A DNA stretch of 64,000 nt, taken from the NCBI RefSeq assembly GCF_014201465.1, contig NZ_JACHEP010000017.1, positions 1 through 64,000 on the forward strand, given 5' to 3'. The translations under genes were made by a program, and so were the position numbers. The notes beneath the pieces are model-generated. The model saw only the letters and a program-made list of their open reading frames with translations, had not been told where the DNA came from and did no database searches. The DNA comes from Anoxybacteroides tepidamans. Lineage in GTDB: Bacteria > Bacillota > Bacilli > Bacillales > Anoxybacillaceae. Shown in pieces: positions 7,507-15,997 of the stretch (position 1 is the first letter of the stretch; every line of letters starts with the position of its first letter).

Positions 7507-7629
7507 TTACTTTTTCTTGATCATCTTTCCGCACCCGCACCCGCCGGTTTTTTTCCCTTTGACTGAAGATGAATACAGAGGAGATGCCTTCGTTCCGTTA
7601 ATGACAATCGGTTTTTTCTCTTTCATCAT
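7507..7629 (-). CDS. Gly-Cys small peptide, unknown
   Basis: 40 aa: MMKEKKPIVINGTKASP..., ending KKTGGCGCGKMIKKK. RBS GGAGGG 8 nt from the first ATG, clear terminator 10 bp after the stop. A perfect sigma-K-type -10 (CATAGGATA, complement of 7659-7667) lies 29 bp upstream, without an obvious -35. The GCGCG motif could bind metal or crosslink in the coat; that is inference. No family recognised. Confidence 0.6.
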   Translation of the reverse strand: MMKEKKPIVINGTKASPLYSSSVKGKKTGGCGCGKMIKKK

Positions 7630-7699
7630 TACACACCCTCCAAGCATTAAGTTGTTACTATCCTATGATGAAAAAGGCAGGTTGGCACCGGGCAAATTC

Positions 7700-8161
7700 C
7701 TATTTTTCCTCTGATCCTTCTCCAAACGAAAAAGGACTTGAAAATGAAAGTGGCTGCACGCTTTTTTGATTTTTCGCGATCGCATTTTGTTGCCGCAACG
7801 TATGCAAAAACCAGCTCTCGTCTTCTTCCGCATGTGCGTGCGGTCGAAACTCTGCCATCTTCCGTTCCAGCTCTTCTTTTTCCCTTTTGACTTTTTCAAG
7901 TTCTTCATAACGTTGCTCACTTTGCAAAGCAAGCTCTTTTAAAATGACGTTCTCTGCCATGACCTGTTCGACTTGCTTCATTAATTCCCTTATCTTTGAC
8001 TCTACTTTTTCCAGTTCTTCTTTCAGCCGTTCATTTTCCGTCTGAATGGCGCTCGCATCTTCCACTGCATATGCTTTTGCTTTATACCGAGCCAGTTCCG
8101 ATTGCAAATAAATGATTTTTTGTTTCAAAAGAATGACATCATCCGCCTGCTTTGATTTCAC
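7700..8161 (-). CDS. Coiled-coil protein (paralogous N-terminus with 9181 gene)
   Basis: 153 aa. Residues about 10-105 form a long coiled coil (heptads rich in E, K, L); the tail is Ser/Phe/Gly-rich. The opening LKQKIIYLQSELARYK aligns with LQQKLIHYRSEIAKYE of the protein at 9181. GTG start with a GGGGGG RBS 6 nt upstream. Divergent from the Cys-rich gene at 8347. No known family; probably a structural spore-layer protein by context. Confidence 0.65.
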   Translation of the reverse strand: MKSKQADDVILLKQKIIYLQSELARYKAKAYAVEDASAIQTENERLKEELEKVESKIRELMKQVEQVMAENVILKELALQSEQRYEELEKVKREKEELERKMAEFRPHAHAEEDESWFLHTLRQQNAIAKNQKSVQPLSFSSPFSFGEGSEEK

Positions 8162-8255
8162 GTATACCCCCCCTTTATAAAATCTTTCTAATACAACAAA
8201 TTCAGCTAGCCTACCTTTTAGACCAAAAAAATGAAAATTCCGCTTTTATCACAGC

Positions 8256-8282
8256 ACATTTACCTAACTTTTTCATACTATA
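8256..8282 (+). promoter_or_regulatory. Candidate sigma-K promoter of Cys-rich gene
   Basis: AC (8256-8257), 16 nt, CATACTATA (8274-8282), an exact fit to CATAnnnTA; about 65 bp upstream of the start codon. Confidence 0.55.
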
Positions 8283-8346
8283 CAGTAGTCCTAACACCCG
8301 CAGCAATTCATTCCAGCGGGGAAAATTTAAACAGGAGGAAAGAATT

Positions 8347-9063
8347 ATGGGTCACACTCATCATAAAGAAAAAGTATGTATTAAGACTCGTAAAGTGTAT
8401 GACTGGGTTACTCGCCAAGTCGATGTGCCACTTAGAAGCTTTTCAAACGGTGAGTTAGAAGCGATCTTCCCAAGCAGCAAATGTCCGCGAAACCACGAAA
8501 GCATTTGTGACTTCTTCACCTCAAGCGGGATGAACCCACAAGATTTCACGATTCGCTGCTTCTTAACAGACGAAGACGGAAACCGAATCGACCCAGTCGT
8601 AGATAACGACGCGCTCATTTGCCAAGAAATCATCCAGCCAAACGGCCGTCAGCCTGTCACAGTCACTCTCCCATCAGGCGATCAAGTCACGTTGCAAAAA
8701 GTGAAAGTGCTTGTGAAAGGGCATGTCGTTGTCCAAATTTTAAATGCGAACGGGCATGTTATCTGCGAATCGGATGCGATTCCGTTTGCTACAGCACAAA
8801 CATTTATTTTATGCGCTCCTGAAGGAACAACTCTTGACTGCCACATCTCCTTCTTTGAATGCGACGCAAGCCTCGTTTGCACAAACAACTTCTCCCAATT
8901 AGACGTTTCAATCACGCTATGTTTAGAAGTGCAAATGGAAGCTGAAGTCAAAATCGAAGTCGAAGCTCGTTTCTGCAAACCACGTGAAGAAATTTTAGAA
9001 GCAACACTTTGCCCAACGGATAAATTCCCGCCTCAATGCCCAGAAGTGTTTCCAACTCACTAA
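8347..9063 (+). CDS. Cysteine-rich protein, probable spore-surface component
   Basis: 238 aa with 14 cysteines spread along the chain, many in short beta-like segments (KVLVKGHVVVQILN, CHISFFECDASLVC), no signal peptide and no membrane helix. Start chosen at MGHTHHKEK because AGGAGG lies 8 nt upstream; the frame is open further 5' but lacks an RBS. A sigma-K-type promoter implies late mother-cell expression. The Cys density recalls crust or exosporium proteins such as CotY/CotZ, but I see no sequence match. Function unknown. Confidence 0.75.
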   Translation: MGHTHHKEKVCIKTRKVYDWVTRQVDVPLRSFSNGELEAIFPSSKCPRNHESICDFFTSSGMNPQDFTIRCFLTDEDGNRIDPVVDNDALICQEIIQPNGRQPVTVTLPSGDQVTLQKVKVLVKGHVVVQILNANGHVICESDAIPFATAQTFILCAPEGTTLDCHISFFECDASLVCTNNFSQLDVSITLCLEVQMEAEVKIEVEARFCKPREEILEATLCPTDKFPPQCPEVFPTH

Positions 9064-9080
9064 ATCCCACTTTACGAGTG

Positions 9081-9110
9081 AGGCTGTTGCTTGCTACAAC
9101 AGCCTTTTTT
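9081..9110 (+). terminator. Terminator of Cys-rich gene
   Basis: AGGCTGTTG/CAACAGCCT stem, 7-nt loop, then TTTTT. Confidence 0.85.
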
Positions 9111-9180
9111 GTTTTGCGCAATTCATATTAATCATTTTCATCTTTAATACGTATATATAGCTGTAAAGGAGGGTGACGTG

Positions 9181-9957
9181 ATGGGACAAAAGCCACCGAA
9201 TCAACAAATCCAACTGCAACAAAAATTGATTCATTACCGTTCGGAAATTGCAAAATACGAACATCAAGTAAAAACGCTTGAAGCCGAGCGGCAAAAAGAA
9301 AAATTGCGGAATGAGTATTTACTTGAAAAGCTACGTTTGGCTGAATCCGTTCATATTGAACCGTATGAAAAAAAAATTGCTCAACTGGAACAGCAACTGT
9401 TGTCGTATGAAGTAGCCCTCGAAGAAGCCGAGCGGCAAATTCAACATCTCAAAAAAACAAGGTATACCACTCAAGAAGAAAAAAAACCGTCCGTCACAAA
9501 AGCGCAAGCGCTCTTCACGTACTCCATCCTTCTCCCTGAAACGACAGAGGAAGAGACGCTCGTTATAGGCGATTTCGTCATTCAAAATTTAGGGACGGAA
9601 GCGCTGCAAAACATCATCGTATGCATACGCATCCATCCTAAAAAAGCGGCGGAACTAAGTGGAAAAATTGCCATCCCCCCGCTAAAAGCAACCGATCAAG
9701 ATTTAATGGAATCAGCTACTGAATGGGCATTCGCTTATGAAAATTGGCGGGAAAAAATAAAAAATGATGGGGAATACTGGATCAAGCCGATTCATCTCGC
9801 AAAGTTCATGCCAAATGAAGAAGTGCGCCTTTCTCATTTTTATATTCGAATCAAAAAAATAGACGGCGCCCCATCAACCGTCATTGACGGGTTTGTTTAT
9901 TGTAACGAGCTACCGCACGGCATCTCCTCCCTCAACAACATCATCATCAATTCATAA
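9181..9957 (+). CDS. Coiled-coil plus beta-domain protein, unknown
   Basis: 258 aa. Residues 1-95 are coiled coil (LQQKLIHYRSEIAKYE...). Residues 110-258 look like a beta-sandwich domain (ALFTYSILLP, FVIQNLGTEALQNIIVCIRI, FYIRIKKIDG). ATG with AGGAGG 9 nt upstream, preferred over the GTG just before it. N-terminus is paralogous to the 153-aa protein encoded divergently on the other side of the Cys-rich gene. No recognised family. Confidence 0.7.
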   Translation: MGQKPPNQQIQLQQKLIHYRSEIAKYEHQVKTLEAERQKEKLRNEYLLEKLRLAESVHIEPYEKKIAQLEQQLLSYEVALEEAERQIQHLKKTRYTTQEEKKPSVTKAQALFTYSILLPETTEEETLVIGDFVIQNLGTEALQNIIVCIRIHPKKAAELSGKIAIPPLKATDQDLMESATEWAFAYENWREKIKNDGEYWIKPIHLAKFMPNEEVRLSHFYIRIKKIDGAPSTVIDGFVYCNELPHGISSLNNIIINS

Positions 9958-9958
9958 A

Positions 9959-9987
9959 CCTCTCCCGCTCATCATCGGGGGAGGTTT
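9959..9987 (+). terminator. Terminator
   Basis: ACCTC-TCCCG/CGGGG-GAGGT hairpin followed by TTTTT, directly after the stop of the 258-aa gene. Confidence 0.7.
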
Positions 9988-9988
9988 T

Positions 9989-10342
9989 TCATGATGACAT
10001 CAGTTTTTGAACGATCGTCTCTATGAATGCAGCACATCCGGCGATGGCAAAAATGACAACGAGCGGTTCAAATACAGCCGGCCATATGACATAGCCGACA
10101 TACAACAACACCGAACACCATACACCCGTACACCAATAGCAACTCAAAAGTTCACCGATCCATCGCCTTATTCCGCTTCCTTTGATGACGAAAAACATTT
10201 CCGCCGTTCCATCAGGCAACGTTTCCTCTATTGTATCGTGAAACGGTTTGCGAATGAATGACGTGATCTCATCATATACAAAAAGCCGCGTCAAACGAAA
10301 GCTCGCAACAAAAAGCAACAAAAATTCAAAAGGGCTTAACAT
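9989..10342 (-). CDS. yjcA: DUF1360 sporulation protein YjcA
   Basis: 117 aa, membrane protein with an N-terminal helix (FEFLLLFVASFRLTRLFVYDEIT) and a C-terminal pair flanking the CYWCTGVWCS motif, the DUF1360 signature. B. subtilis YjcA is the same length and lies in the corresponding place between coat genes and spoVIF. Expressed in sporulation; a sigma-E-like -10 is found upstream. Biochemical role unknown. Confidence 0.85.
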   Translation of the reverse strand: MLSPFEFLLLFVASFRLTRLFVYDEITSFIRKPFHDTIEETLPDGTAEMFFVIKGSGIRRWIGELLSCYWCTGVWCSVLLYVGYVIWPAVFEPLVVIFAIAGCAAFIETIVQKLMSS

Positions 10343-10381
10343 TATGTATCATCTCTCCCTTGCGAATTCTACTTCTCATTC

Positions 10382-10410
10382 ATTGTATGAAGGAAATCAG
10401 CAAAATAACT
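10382..10410 (-). promoter_or_regulatory. Candidate sigma-E promoter of yjcA
   Basis: Minus strand CATACAAT (10389-10382), an exact sigma-E -10, with a weak -35 (AGTTATT) 14 nt upstream. Confidence 0.4.
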
Positions 10411-10431
10411 CCCTTTTAGGCGTTTGTCTAA

Positions 10432-10458
10432 ACCGTTTTCCCAATGGATCATATGATA
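10432..10458 (+). promoter_or_regulatory. Candidate sigma-K promoter
   Basis: AC (10432-10433), 16 nt, CATATGATA (10450-10458); exact fit to CATAnnnTA, 42 bp before the 103-aa gene. Confidence 0.55.
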
Positions 10459-10500
10459 CATTAGATATTTTCACTATCGTTGATAAGGGAGTGTCAAAAC

Positions 10501-10812
10501 ATGTACAGAGTGTTCATTAACAATAAACCGTTAAAGAAAAAAACGAACTCCAGCAATTCATCTTTGAACGCAACAAACGAAATTGTATTACAGCTGAAAG
10601 TTTTGCAGCCGGGAACAGAAATTAACATTCATACTGCCGATCAAACGTATTATAACGCCTCTTTCCAATCTTTCGACCCAAAAACGGGAATCGTTTCGCT
10701 ATTAATCGACCAGTTTTATAAAGATGGTAGTCAAGTCATCACCGTCAAAAGCCAAGACATCGTTTCCATTGACTTGCCGGCTTCCGCGCATTCAGACGAA
10801 GAAGATGAATAA
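10501..10812 (+). CDS. Putative spore coat-associated protein
   Basis: 103 aa; start MYRVFINNKPLKKK with GGGAG upstream. Residues 30-95 look like a small beta-barrel (GTEINIHTADQTYYNASFQSFDPKTGIVSLLI ... ITVKSQDIVSIDL), similar in plan to the C-terminal half of CotO at 18316 (KCKIVTKKGEYQGF ... ITIPFKQIVSVSL). The tail is acidic. Preceded by a sigma-K-type promoter. Relationship to CotO is my visual inference only. Confidence 0.6.
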   Translation: MYRVFINNKPLKKKTNSSNSSLNATNEIVLQLKVLQPGTEINIHTADQTYYNASFQSFDPKTGIVSLLIDQFYKDGSQVITVKSQDIVSIDLPASAHSDEEDE

Positions 10813-10899
10813 CAGGAAAAACTAAGTATTTGCCTAGCTTTTTGTTTACTTTCGCCGGAAAATAGGCCTTTGCCGAATAGCCGATGAAGATTGTCCGCT

Positions 10900-10908
10900 C
10901 ATACACTA
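10900..10908 (+). promoter_or_regulatory. Sporulation-type -10 upstream of ytcA
   Basis: CATACACTA fits the -10 of both sigma-K (CATAnnnTA) and sigma-E (CATACAnT); no clear -35 at the expected distance. 36 bp before the ytcA start. Confidence 0.35.
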
Positions 10909-10943
10909 TAAAAACCACATACTTTTTTGAAAGGAGTGTCCAA

Positions 10944-12230
10944 ATGAATATATGCATCATCGGCGCAGGATACGTCGGGCTAACGACCGCGGCGGTTCTT
11001 GCCGAACTCGGGCATGAAGTGTGCTGCGTCGATCAAAACAAGCAAAAAATTGAACAGCTAAACAACAAGCACATTCCCATTTACGAGCCAGGGCTTCAAG
11101 AGTTGATCCATCAAAACGAGCAACGCCTCACTTTTACCGATTCCTTCGATGAAGCGATGAAAAATTCCGTCATCATCATTTGCGTCGGCACTCCTTCTTG
11201 GGCAGATGGAAGCACCGATTTGCGGTATATTCAATCGGTCATTGACGATTTATCAAGTCGCATCGATTCTTATAAAACGATCATTACAAAAAGCACCGTG
11301 CCACCCGGAACGAACGAATGGATGTATACAAGATTGCTTGAAAAAGGTGTTCCTACCCATTTATTTGATATCGTCGCAAATCCTGAATTTTTAAGGGAAG
11401 GCTCGGCCATTTCTGATATGCTTCATGCAGATAAAATTGTCGTCGGCCTCCGCCATGGTGACAACCGGTCATTACCGGTCATCCAGGCGATGTATTCAAA
11501 TATTGATGCCCCTTACATCGTGACAAGTCTAAATGGGGCGGAAATGATTAAATACGCCTCCAACGCTTTTCTCGCCATGAAAATTTCATTCATCAACGAA
11601 ATCGCCCGTATTTGTGACGCATTTGGTGTCAATGTGAATGACGTGGCGAAAGGAATCGGATGCGACCCGCGAATCGGCTCGCACTTTTTGCAGGCAGGGC
11701 TCGGATATGGGGGATCATGTTTCCCAAAAGATGTAAAATCACTCGAACGAACCGCTCGTTCCCGACATATTGAACCACATCTTTTGCAAGCTGTTCAACT
11801 TGTGAACGATTCACAAATTGACGTTTATATTCATAAACTACAACGAGCACTCGATGATTTACCACAGCGAACGGTAGCGGTGTTAGGCATCGCATTTAAA
11901 CCGAATACAGACGATACGCGCGATTCCCCAGCGGAACGATTCATCCGCCAGCTAAGTCAAACAGGCTGCCTGATTCACGCCTATGACCCGAAAGCGACAT
12001 TAAGCAATGACCACCGACCGAACGTCGTGCAAACGAAAACCATCCATGAAGCCATTGATGGAGCAGATGCGATCGTCGTGGCGACGGACTGGACGGAATT
12101 TCAACAGCTCGACTGGGCGGAAGTGAAAAAACAGATGAACGGAACATTCGTATTGGATGCGCGGAACTGCCTCAAGCGAAAGGAAATCGAACAGTGCGGA
12201 TTGCATTATATAGGAGTTGGTTCAGGGTGA
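10944..12230 (+). CDS. ytcA: UDP-glucose 6-dehydrogenase
   Basis: 428 aa; oxidises UDP-glucose to UDP-glucuronate with NAD. N-terminal Rossmann motif GAGYVGLTTA (residues 7-16), central helical domain, catalytic cysteine in GGSCFPKD, and C-terminal UDP-binding domain (LGIAFKPNTDDTRDSP). Start set at MNICIIGAGY, which has AAAGGAG upstream. First gene of an operon with ytcB (4-bp GTGA overlap) and ytcC, as in the B. subtilis ytcABC spore-surface glycan operon. TuaD and UgdH paralogues are alternatives, but neighbours favour YtcA. Confidence 0.88.
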   Translation: MNICIIGAGYVGLTTAAVLAELGHEVCCVDQNKQKIEQLNNKHIPIYEPGLQELIHQNEQRLTFTDSFDEAMKNSVIIICVGTPSWADGSTDLRYIQSVIDDLSSRIDSYKTIITKSTVPPGTNEWMYTRLLEKGVPTHLFDIVANPEFLREGSAISDMLHADKIVVGLRHGDNRSLPVIQAMYSNIDAPYIVTSLNGAEMIKYASNAFLAMKISFINEIARICDAFGVNVNDVAKGIGCDPRIGSHFLQAGLGYGGSCFPKDVKSLERTARSRHIEPHLLQAVQLVNDSQIDVYIHKLQRALDDLPQRTVAVLGIAFKPNTDDTRDSPAERFIRQLSQTGCLIHAYDPKATLSNDHRPNVVQTKTIHEAIDGADAIVVATDWTEFQQLDWAEVKKQMNGTFVLDARNCLKRKEIEQCGLHYIGVGSG

Positions 12231-13168
12231 AAATTATCGTAACAGGCGCAGCGGGATTTATCGGCTCGCATTTATGCGAAAAATTGCTTGAAAACGAACA
12301 TCATACGGTCGTTGGCATTGACGGATGGCTCGGCCCCACTCCTTCGCATCTAAAAACGTTCAACATCGGATCCCTTCTTGCCAATCCTCGATTTACGTTC
12401 ATTTCCGAAAATCTTTTAATTGCTCCACTACCTAAGCTATTGCATGATGCAGACGCGGTCTACCATTTAGCCGGAATGCCGGGCGTTCGTACGAGCTGGG
12501 GAAAAGATTTCGAAGCGTATACGATTCATAACATTTCCTCGACGCAGCGCTTGCTTGAAGCGTGCAAAGATGCGCCGATTCAGCAGTTTATTTATGCGTC
12601 TACTTCTTCTGTTTACGGCGAAAAAGACGGAAAGCTATCCGAAGCAATGGAACCGGCTCCGCTCTCTCCGTATGGCATTACAAAATTAACCGGAGAACAT
12701 CTATGCAGAGTGTATCACACAACGTTTCGCATTCCGACGGTCATTTTGCGATATTTTACCGTTTACGGTCCGCGGCAGCGGCCAGATATGTCGTTTCATC
12801 GCTTTATTAAACAATTGCTAACGAATCAGCCGATCACCATTTTTGGCGATGGCACGCAATCCCGAGATTTCACCTATATTTCGGATTGCATAAAAGGAAC
12901 AGTTGCTGTTTTAGGCAACCGTGCAGTCGTCGGAAAAACGATTAATATCGGTGGAAAAGAAAAAGCATCGGTCAATGAAGTGGTAGCGTTATTGGAAAAA
13001 TTGACCGGACGAAAAGCGATTAGACAATATACCGCTTCTGCCCTTGGGGAACCGAAACATACGTGGGCAGATCTTTCATTAGCTGAACAATATTTGCATT
13101 ATGCTCCAGAAGTGACGTTGAAAGAAGGCTTGCAGCGCGAAATCGAGTATATTCGCTCCATTTATTAG
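12227..13168 (+). CDS. ytcB: NAD-dependent sugar epimerase/dehydratase
   Basis: 313 aa, extended SDR family. Begins VKIIVTGAAGFIGSH with the GxxGxxG NAD motif at the N-terminus; catalytic YxxxK in SPYGITK and serine in ASTSSVYG. Probably acts on UDP-glucuronate or a related sugar made by YtcA (UDP-glucuronate 4-epimerases look like this). GTG start overlapping the ytcA stop. Member of a predicted spore-surface polysaccharide pathway. Confidence 0.85.
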   Translation: MKIIVTGAAGFIGSHLCEKLLENEHHTVVGIDGWLGPTPSHLKTFNIGSLLANPRFTFISENLLIAPLPKLLHDADAVYHLAGMPGVRTSWGKDFEAYTIHNISSTQRLLEACKDAPIQQFIYASTSSVYGEKDGKLSEAMEPAPLSPYGITKLTGEHLCRVYHTTFRIPTVILRYFTVYGPRQRPDMSFHRFIKQLLTNQPITIFGDGTQSRDFTYISDCIKGTVAVLGNRAVVGKTINIGGKEKASVNEVVALLEKLTGRKAIRQYTASALGEPKHTWADLSLAEQYLHYAPEVTLKEGLQREIEYIRSIY

Positions 13169-13179
13169 GAGGAATGATC

Positions 13180-14346
13180 ATGAACATTGCCTATATTTGC
13201 ACGGAAAAATTGCCTTCTCCCGCTGTAAGAGGAGGAGCGATTCAAATCATGATTGACGGGATCGCTCCCTTTATCGTGAAGCAACATTCACTCACGATTT
13301 TTTCGATCACCGACCCGCTTTTGCCATTTCGAGAAGTGACTAACGGGATTAAGTATATTCGCTTTCCGAAAGAAACGTATGAACAGGACGTCGCTTGTGA
13401 ATTAACGAAACAGGCGTTTGATATCATTCACGTTTTTAACCGCCCTATCCACGTCGGCAAATATAAAGAAGCGGCCAAGCAAAGCGCCTTCGTCTTAAGC
13501 CTTCATAATGATATGTTCTCGCCGCTTAAACTATGTAAAGAAGAAGCGGAGCGGGCGCTTACGGAAAGCACTCTCATCACTTCGGTCAGCGACTATATTA
13601 AACAAACCGTCATCAAGCGGTATGGCGTGCCAGAAGAAAAAATTCGCGTCATTTATTCAGGAGTCGATGTAGAAAAGTACGTTCCTGTTTGGACAAAAGA
13701 AGGCCAGCAAATTCGAAAGCGCATGCGGCAAACGCTCGGCATCACTGATCAAAAAGTGATTTTATTCATCGGGAGATTAAGCAAAACAAAAGGACCGCAT
13801 CTTCTCATTCGCTGTATGCGCGACGTTCTTTCAGAGCATCGAGATGCTGTGCTCGTCATCGCTGGCGGAAAATGGTTTAGCGAAAACGGCTGGAATGATT
13901 ATGTGCGCGAGCTTCACCGGCTTGCCGCTCCACTCGGAAACCGGGTGATCTTTACGAGCTACATTCCCTCTGAACGCATTCCGCATATGTTTCTGATTGC
14001 TGATGTGTTCGTTTGCAGCTCGCAATGGCATGAACCGCTCGCCCGCGTGCATTATGAAGCGATGGCCGCAGGGATTCCTATCATCACAACAAATCGCGGC
14101 GGTAATGCCGAAATCATTCACCATTTGCAAAACGGGTTTGTCATCGATGACTATAACACCCCTGTTGCCTTTTCCGAGGCGATTCGTTATATGCTCACCA
14201 ACCAAGAAAAAGCGCAAGAAATGGCACAAACGGCAAGAAAACAAGTGGAAGAGCAGTTTCAGTTTCAACATGTAGCCAACCGACTCGAATCAGTTTACCG
14301 CGACGCATTTTCGCAAAACAGGCAAAGGATGCCTTTCAACGGATAA
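13180..14346 (+). CDS. ytcC: Glycosyltransferase family 4 (YtcC-like)
   Basis: 388 aa GT-B fold: N-terminal EKLPSPAVRGGAIQIMIDGI and C-terminal nucleotide-sugar site with HEPLARVHYEAMAAGIPII (EX7E motif). Close relative of CotSA encoded at 15994. Start at the second ATG, seven nt after AGGAGG. Ends the ytcABC operon; its last codons lie within the terminator hairpin. Confidence 0.85.
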   Translation: MNIAYICTEKLPSPAVRGGAIQIMIDGIAPFIVKQHSLTIFSITDPLLPFREVTNGIKYIRFPKETYEQDVACELTKQAFDIIHVFNRPIHVGKYKEAAKQSAFVLSLHNDMFSPLKLCKEEAERALTESTLITSVSDYIKQTVIKRYGVPEEKIRVIYSGVDVEKYVPVWTKEGQQIRKRMRQTLGITDQKVILFIGRLSKTKGPHLLIRCMRDVLSEHRDAVLVIAGGKWFSENGWNDYVRELHRLAAPLGNRVIFTSYIPSERIPHMFLIADVFVCSSQWHEPLARVHYEAMAAGIPIITTNRGGNAEIIHHLQNGFVIDDYNTPVAFSEAIRYMLTNQEKAQEMAQTARKQVEEQFQFQHVANRLESVYRDAFSQNRQRMPFNG

Positions 14347-14355
14347 GGCATCCTT
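14325..14355. terminator. Bidirectional terminator between ytcC and ytxO-like gene
   Basis: AAGGATGCC/GGCATCCTT stem; overlaps the ytcC stop codon and lies between convergent genes. Confidence 0.75.
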
Positions 14356-14363
14356 CATTTTCG

Positions 14364-14969
14364 TTATCCAATGATAAATGGCTTATCGCTCTTCTCTTTT
14401 TTAGAAGCCGATTGATTCATCGCATGAGAAGAAGATAAAACAAACGGCCGGCGAGTCGCTGTCATTAGCGGAGCGCTCCGCTTTTCTTGCTCGCTCGTTT
14501 CGCGAGAATGCTCATTTTTTAATGGGTATTTCTTTACATTCGTTTCATTTGTCTTTTCTTTTGATCGCTCAGAAGCGGATAGGTCAGTTTTGGATTCCGA
14601 TTTTTTTTCCTTTTTCTTTAGTTGAACGTCTTCAGATTTGGATGTTTTCTCTTTTTTCTTTGAAAGGAAAGTCTCGGATGTCGACTTTTTCTCCTTTTCT
14701 TTGATGCGTTCCGATTTTTCTGTTTCTTTTTGGGGCGCTGCTTCTCGTTTGTTTTCAAATTTCTCCGAGATGATCGAGACGTTATCTCCTTTTAATTCAT
14801 AAAAAACCGGTCGATCCGAAAAAGTCGCTGTCTCTGTTTTTTCTTGTGCAGATTGAGAAAGTTCTGCTAACAGCTGCTCGTATCCGACATCTTCCCATCC
14901 CATCGGCCCTGGCGGAGAAAAGCGAAACGTTTCTAAATCTAATTGGGGAAGTTTGTTTTGTTCCATCAT
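14364..14969 (-). CDS. Lys/Glu/Ser-rich spore coat-like protein (ytxO position)
   Basis: 201 aa. An ordered-looking head (LDLETFRFSPPGPMGWEDVGYEQLLAEL, residues about 10-37) is followed by about 120 residues of low-complexity Lys-Glu-Ser sequence (KKKEKTSKSEDVQLKKKEKK). The ATG overlaps the cotS stop, so it is the third gene of cotSA-cotS-x. In B. subtilis the equivalent place holds ytxO. Low-complexity tail suggests a disordered, crosslinkable coat component. Homology to YtxO is not shown. Confidence 0.65.
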   Translation of the reverse strand: MMEQNKLPQLDLETFRFSPPGPMGWEDVGYEQLLAELSQSAQEKTETATFSDRPVFYELKGDNVSIISEKFENKREAAPQKETEKSERIKEKEKKSTSETFLSKKKEKTSKSEDVQLKKKEKKSESKTDLSASERSKEKTNETNVKKYPLKNEHSRETSEQEKRSAPLMTATRRPFVLSSSHAMNQSASKKEKSDKPFIIG

Positions 14970-15997
14970 GTCACCTCTTTGATCAAATTTTCAAGCATTT
15001 TCACTTTCGTTTCCTCAACCACAATGCTCGTTTGCAATTCCCACATATATTTTTCGTCCGACCACGTTTTCTTTTGTTCTAAATAATATTTCTGGATCAC
15101 GGACGTAAAAAGATGCGGGAATAAAAGATCGGCTTGTAATATGAGGTATTGCTGCTTCGTCAATGGATAGGTGGAATCGTATGAACGAAGCAATTGCACC
15201 GCTAGATGATCGTCCCATACAGCCATTTTTTTCATGACTTTGTTTAATAAATTGCGAATATCGCGCGGCGGCAAATCAATGGCAATCGGCGGCGGGGTTT
15301 TGATCCATATCTCTCCATCGACTTCAGCAAAACTCGATAACGAAATGTCTTTGTGAATAAACCCGTTCCACTTTTCGCTTCCGCTCGTCCATTCCGCATA
15401 GGCCGATGTCTCTAGAAGCCGCAACGCTTCGTTTCCCATTTCCAGCATTTGATCGACTTTTTCTAAAAAAAGAAGAGAAAACGGATCATCAGTGAAATGC
15501 GTGGCAACTTTTTTATATCCTTGCAATTGTTGTAAATTCCAAAGATACGATTTATGCCATTTGCCAAGCCGGTTTCGTTTTTTGCCAGCTTTGCTTGGCG
15601 TAAATCCTTGGGAAGCTTGATGAAAGCGGCCGAGAAAGCGCATGGCGCGAACGAGCTGATCGATGTTGTAGTAGCTTACATCGCTTCCGCTTACTTCATC
15701 ATACAATTCATACACGAACCCGCCGCCTCCGACACAAAGACCGCCGTTTTTCGTCGGGCATAGCTTTGCGATCGGAAACCTTTGTTTTTGCAAATGAAGA
15801 TGCGCTTCTTTATAAAACAACATTCTCTCTGGGCGCACCGCCATTTGTTTCAGCGTTTTATCGCCTTGATCAGTTTTCACATTCCATATTTTCTCGTCTT
15901 TTTTAACCGATAATAAAATCGTCTCTTCGACTTCATATGGATATAGCTGCAGCACGTAATCAATCCACTCTTCTGCCACTGTTTTCATCCCTTTCAC
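14966..15997 (-). CDS. cotS: Spore coat protein CotS family
   Basis: 343 aa, aminoglycoside-phosphotransferase/kinase-like fold as in CotS, CotI and YutH. The catalytic-loop region reads FIHKDISLSS and the metal site AIDLPPRDIRNLL; compared with CotI ([22 protein letters not shown]) the catalytic residues are degraded, so it may be structural. It contains an unusual Gly run (CVGGGGF). Start ambiguous: GTG 15997 overlapping the cotSA stop, or ATG 15988. Confidence 0.82.
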   Translation of the reverse strand: MKGMKTVAEEWIDYVLQLYPYEVEETILLSVKKDEKIWNVKTDQGDKTLKQMAVRPERMLFYKEAHLHLQKQRFPIAKLCPTKNGGLCVGGGGFVYELYDEVSGSDVSYYNIDQLVRAMRFLGRFHQASQGFTPSKAGKKRNRLGKWHKSYLWNLQQLQGYKKVATHFTDDPFSLLFLEKVDQMLEMGNEALRLLETSAYAEWTSGSEKWNGFIHKDISLSSFAEVDGEIWIKTPPPIAIDLPPRDIRNLLNKVMKKMAVWDDHLAVQLLRSYDSTYPLTKQQYLILQADLLFPHLFTSVIQKYYLEQKKTWSDEKYMWELQTSIVVEETKVKMLENLIKEVT

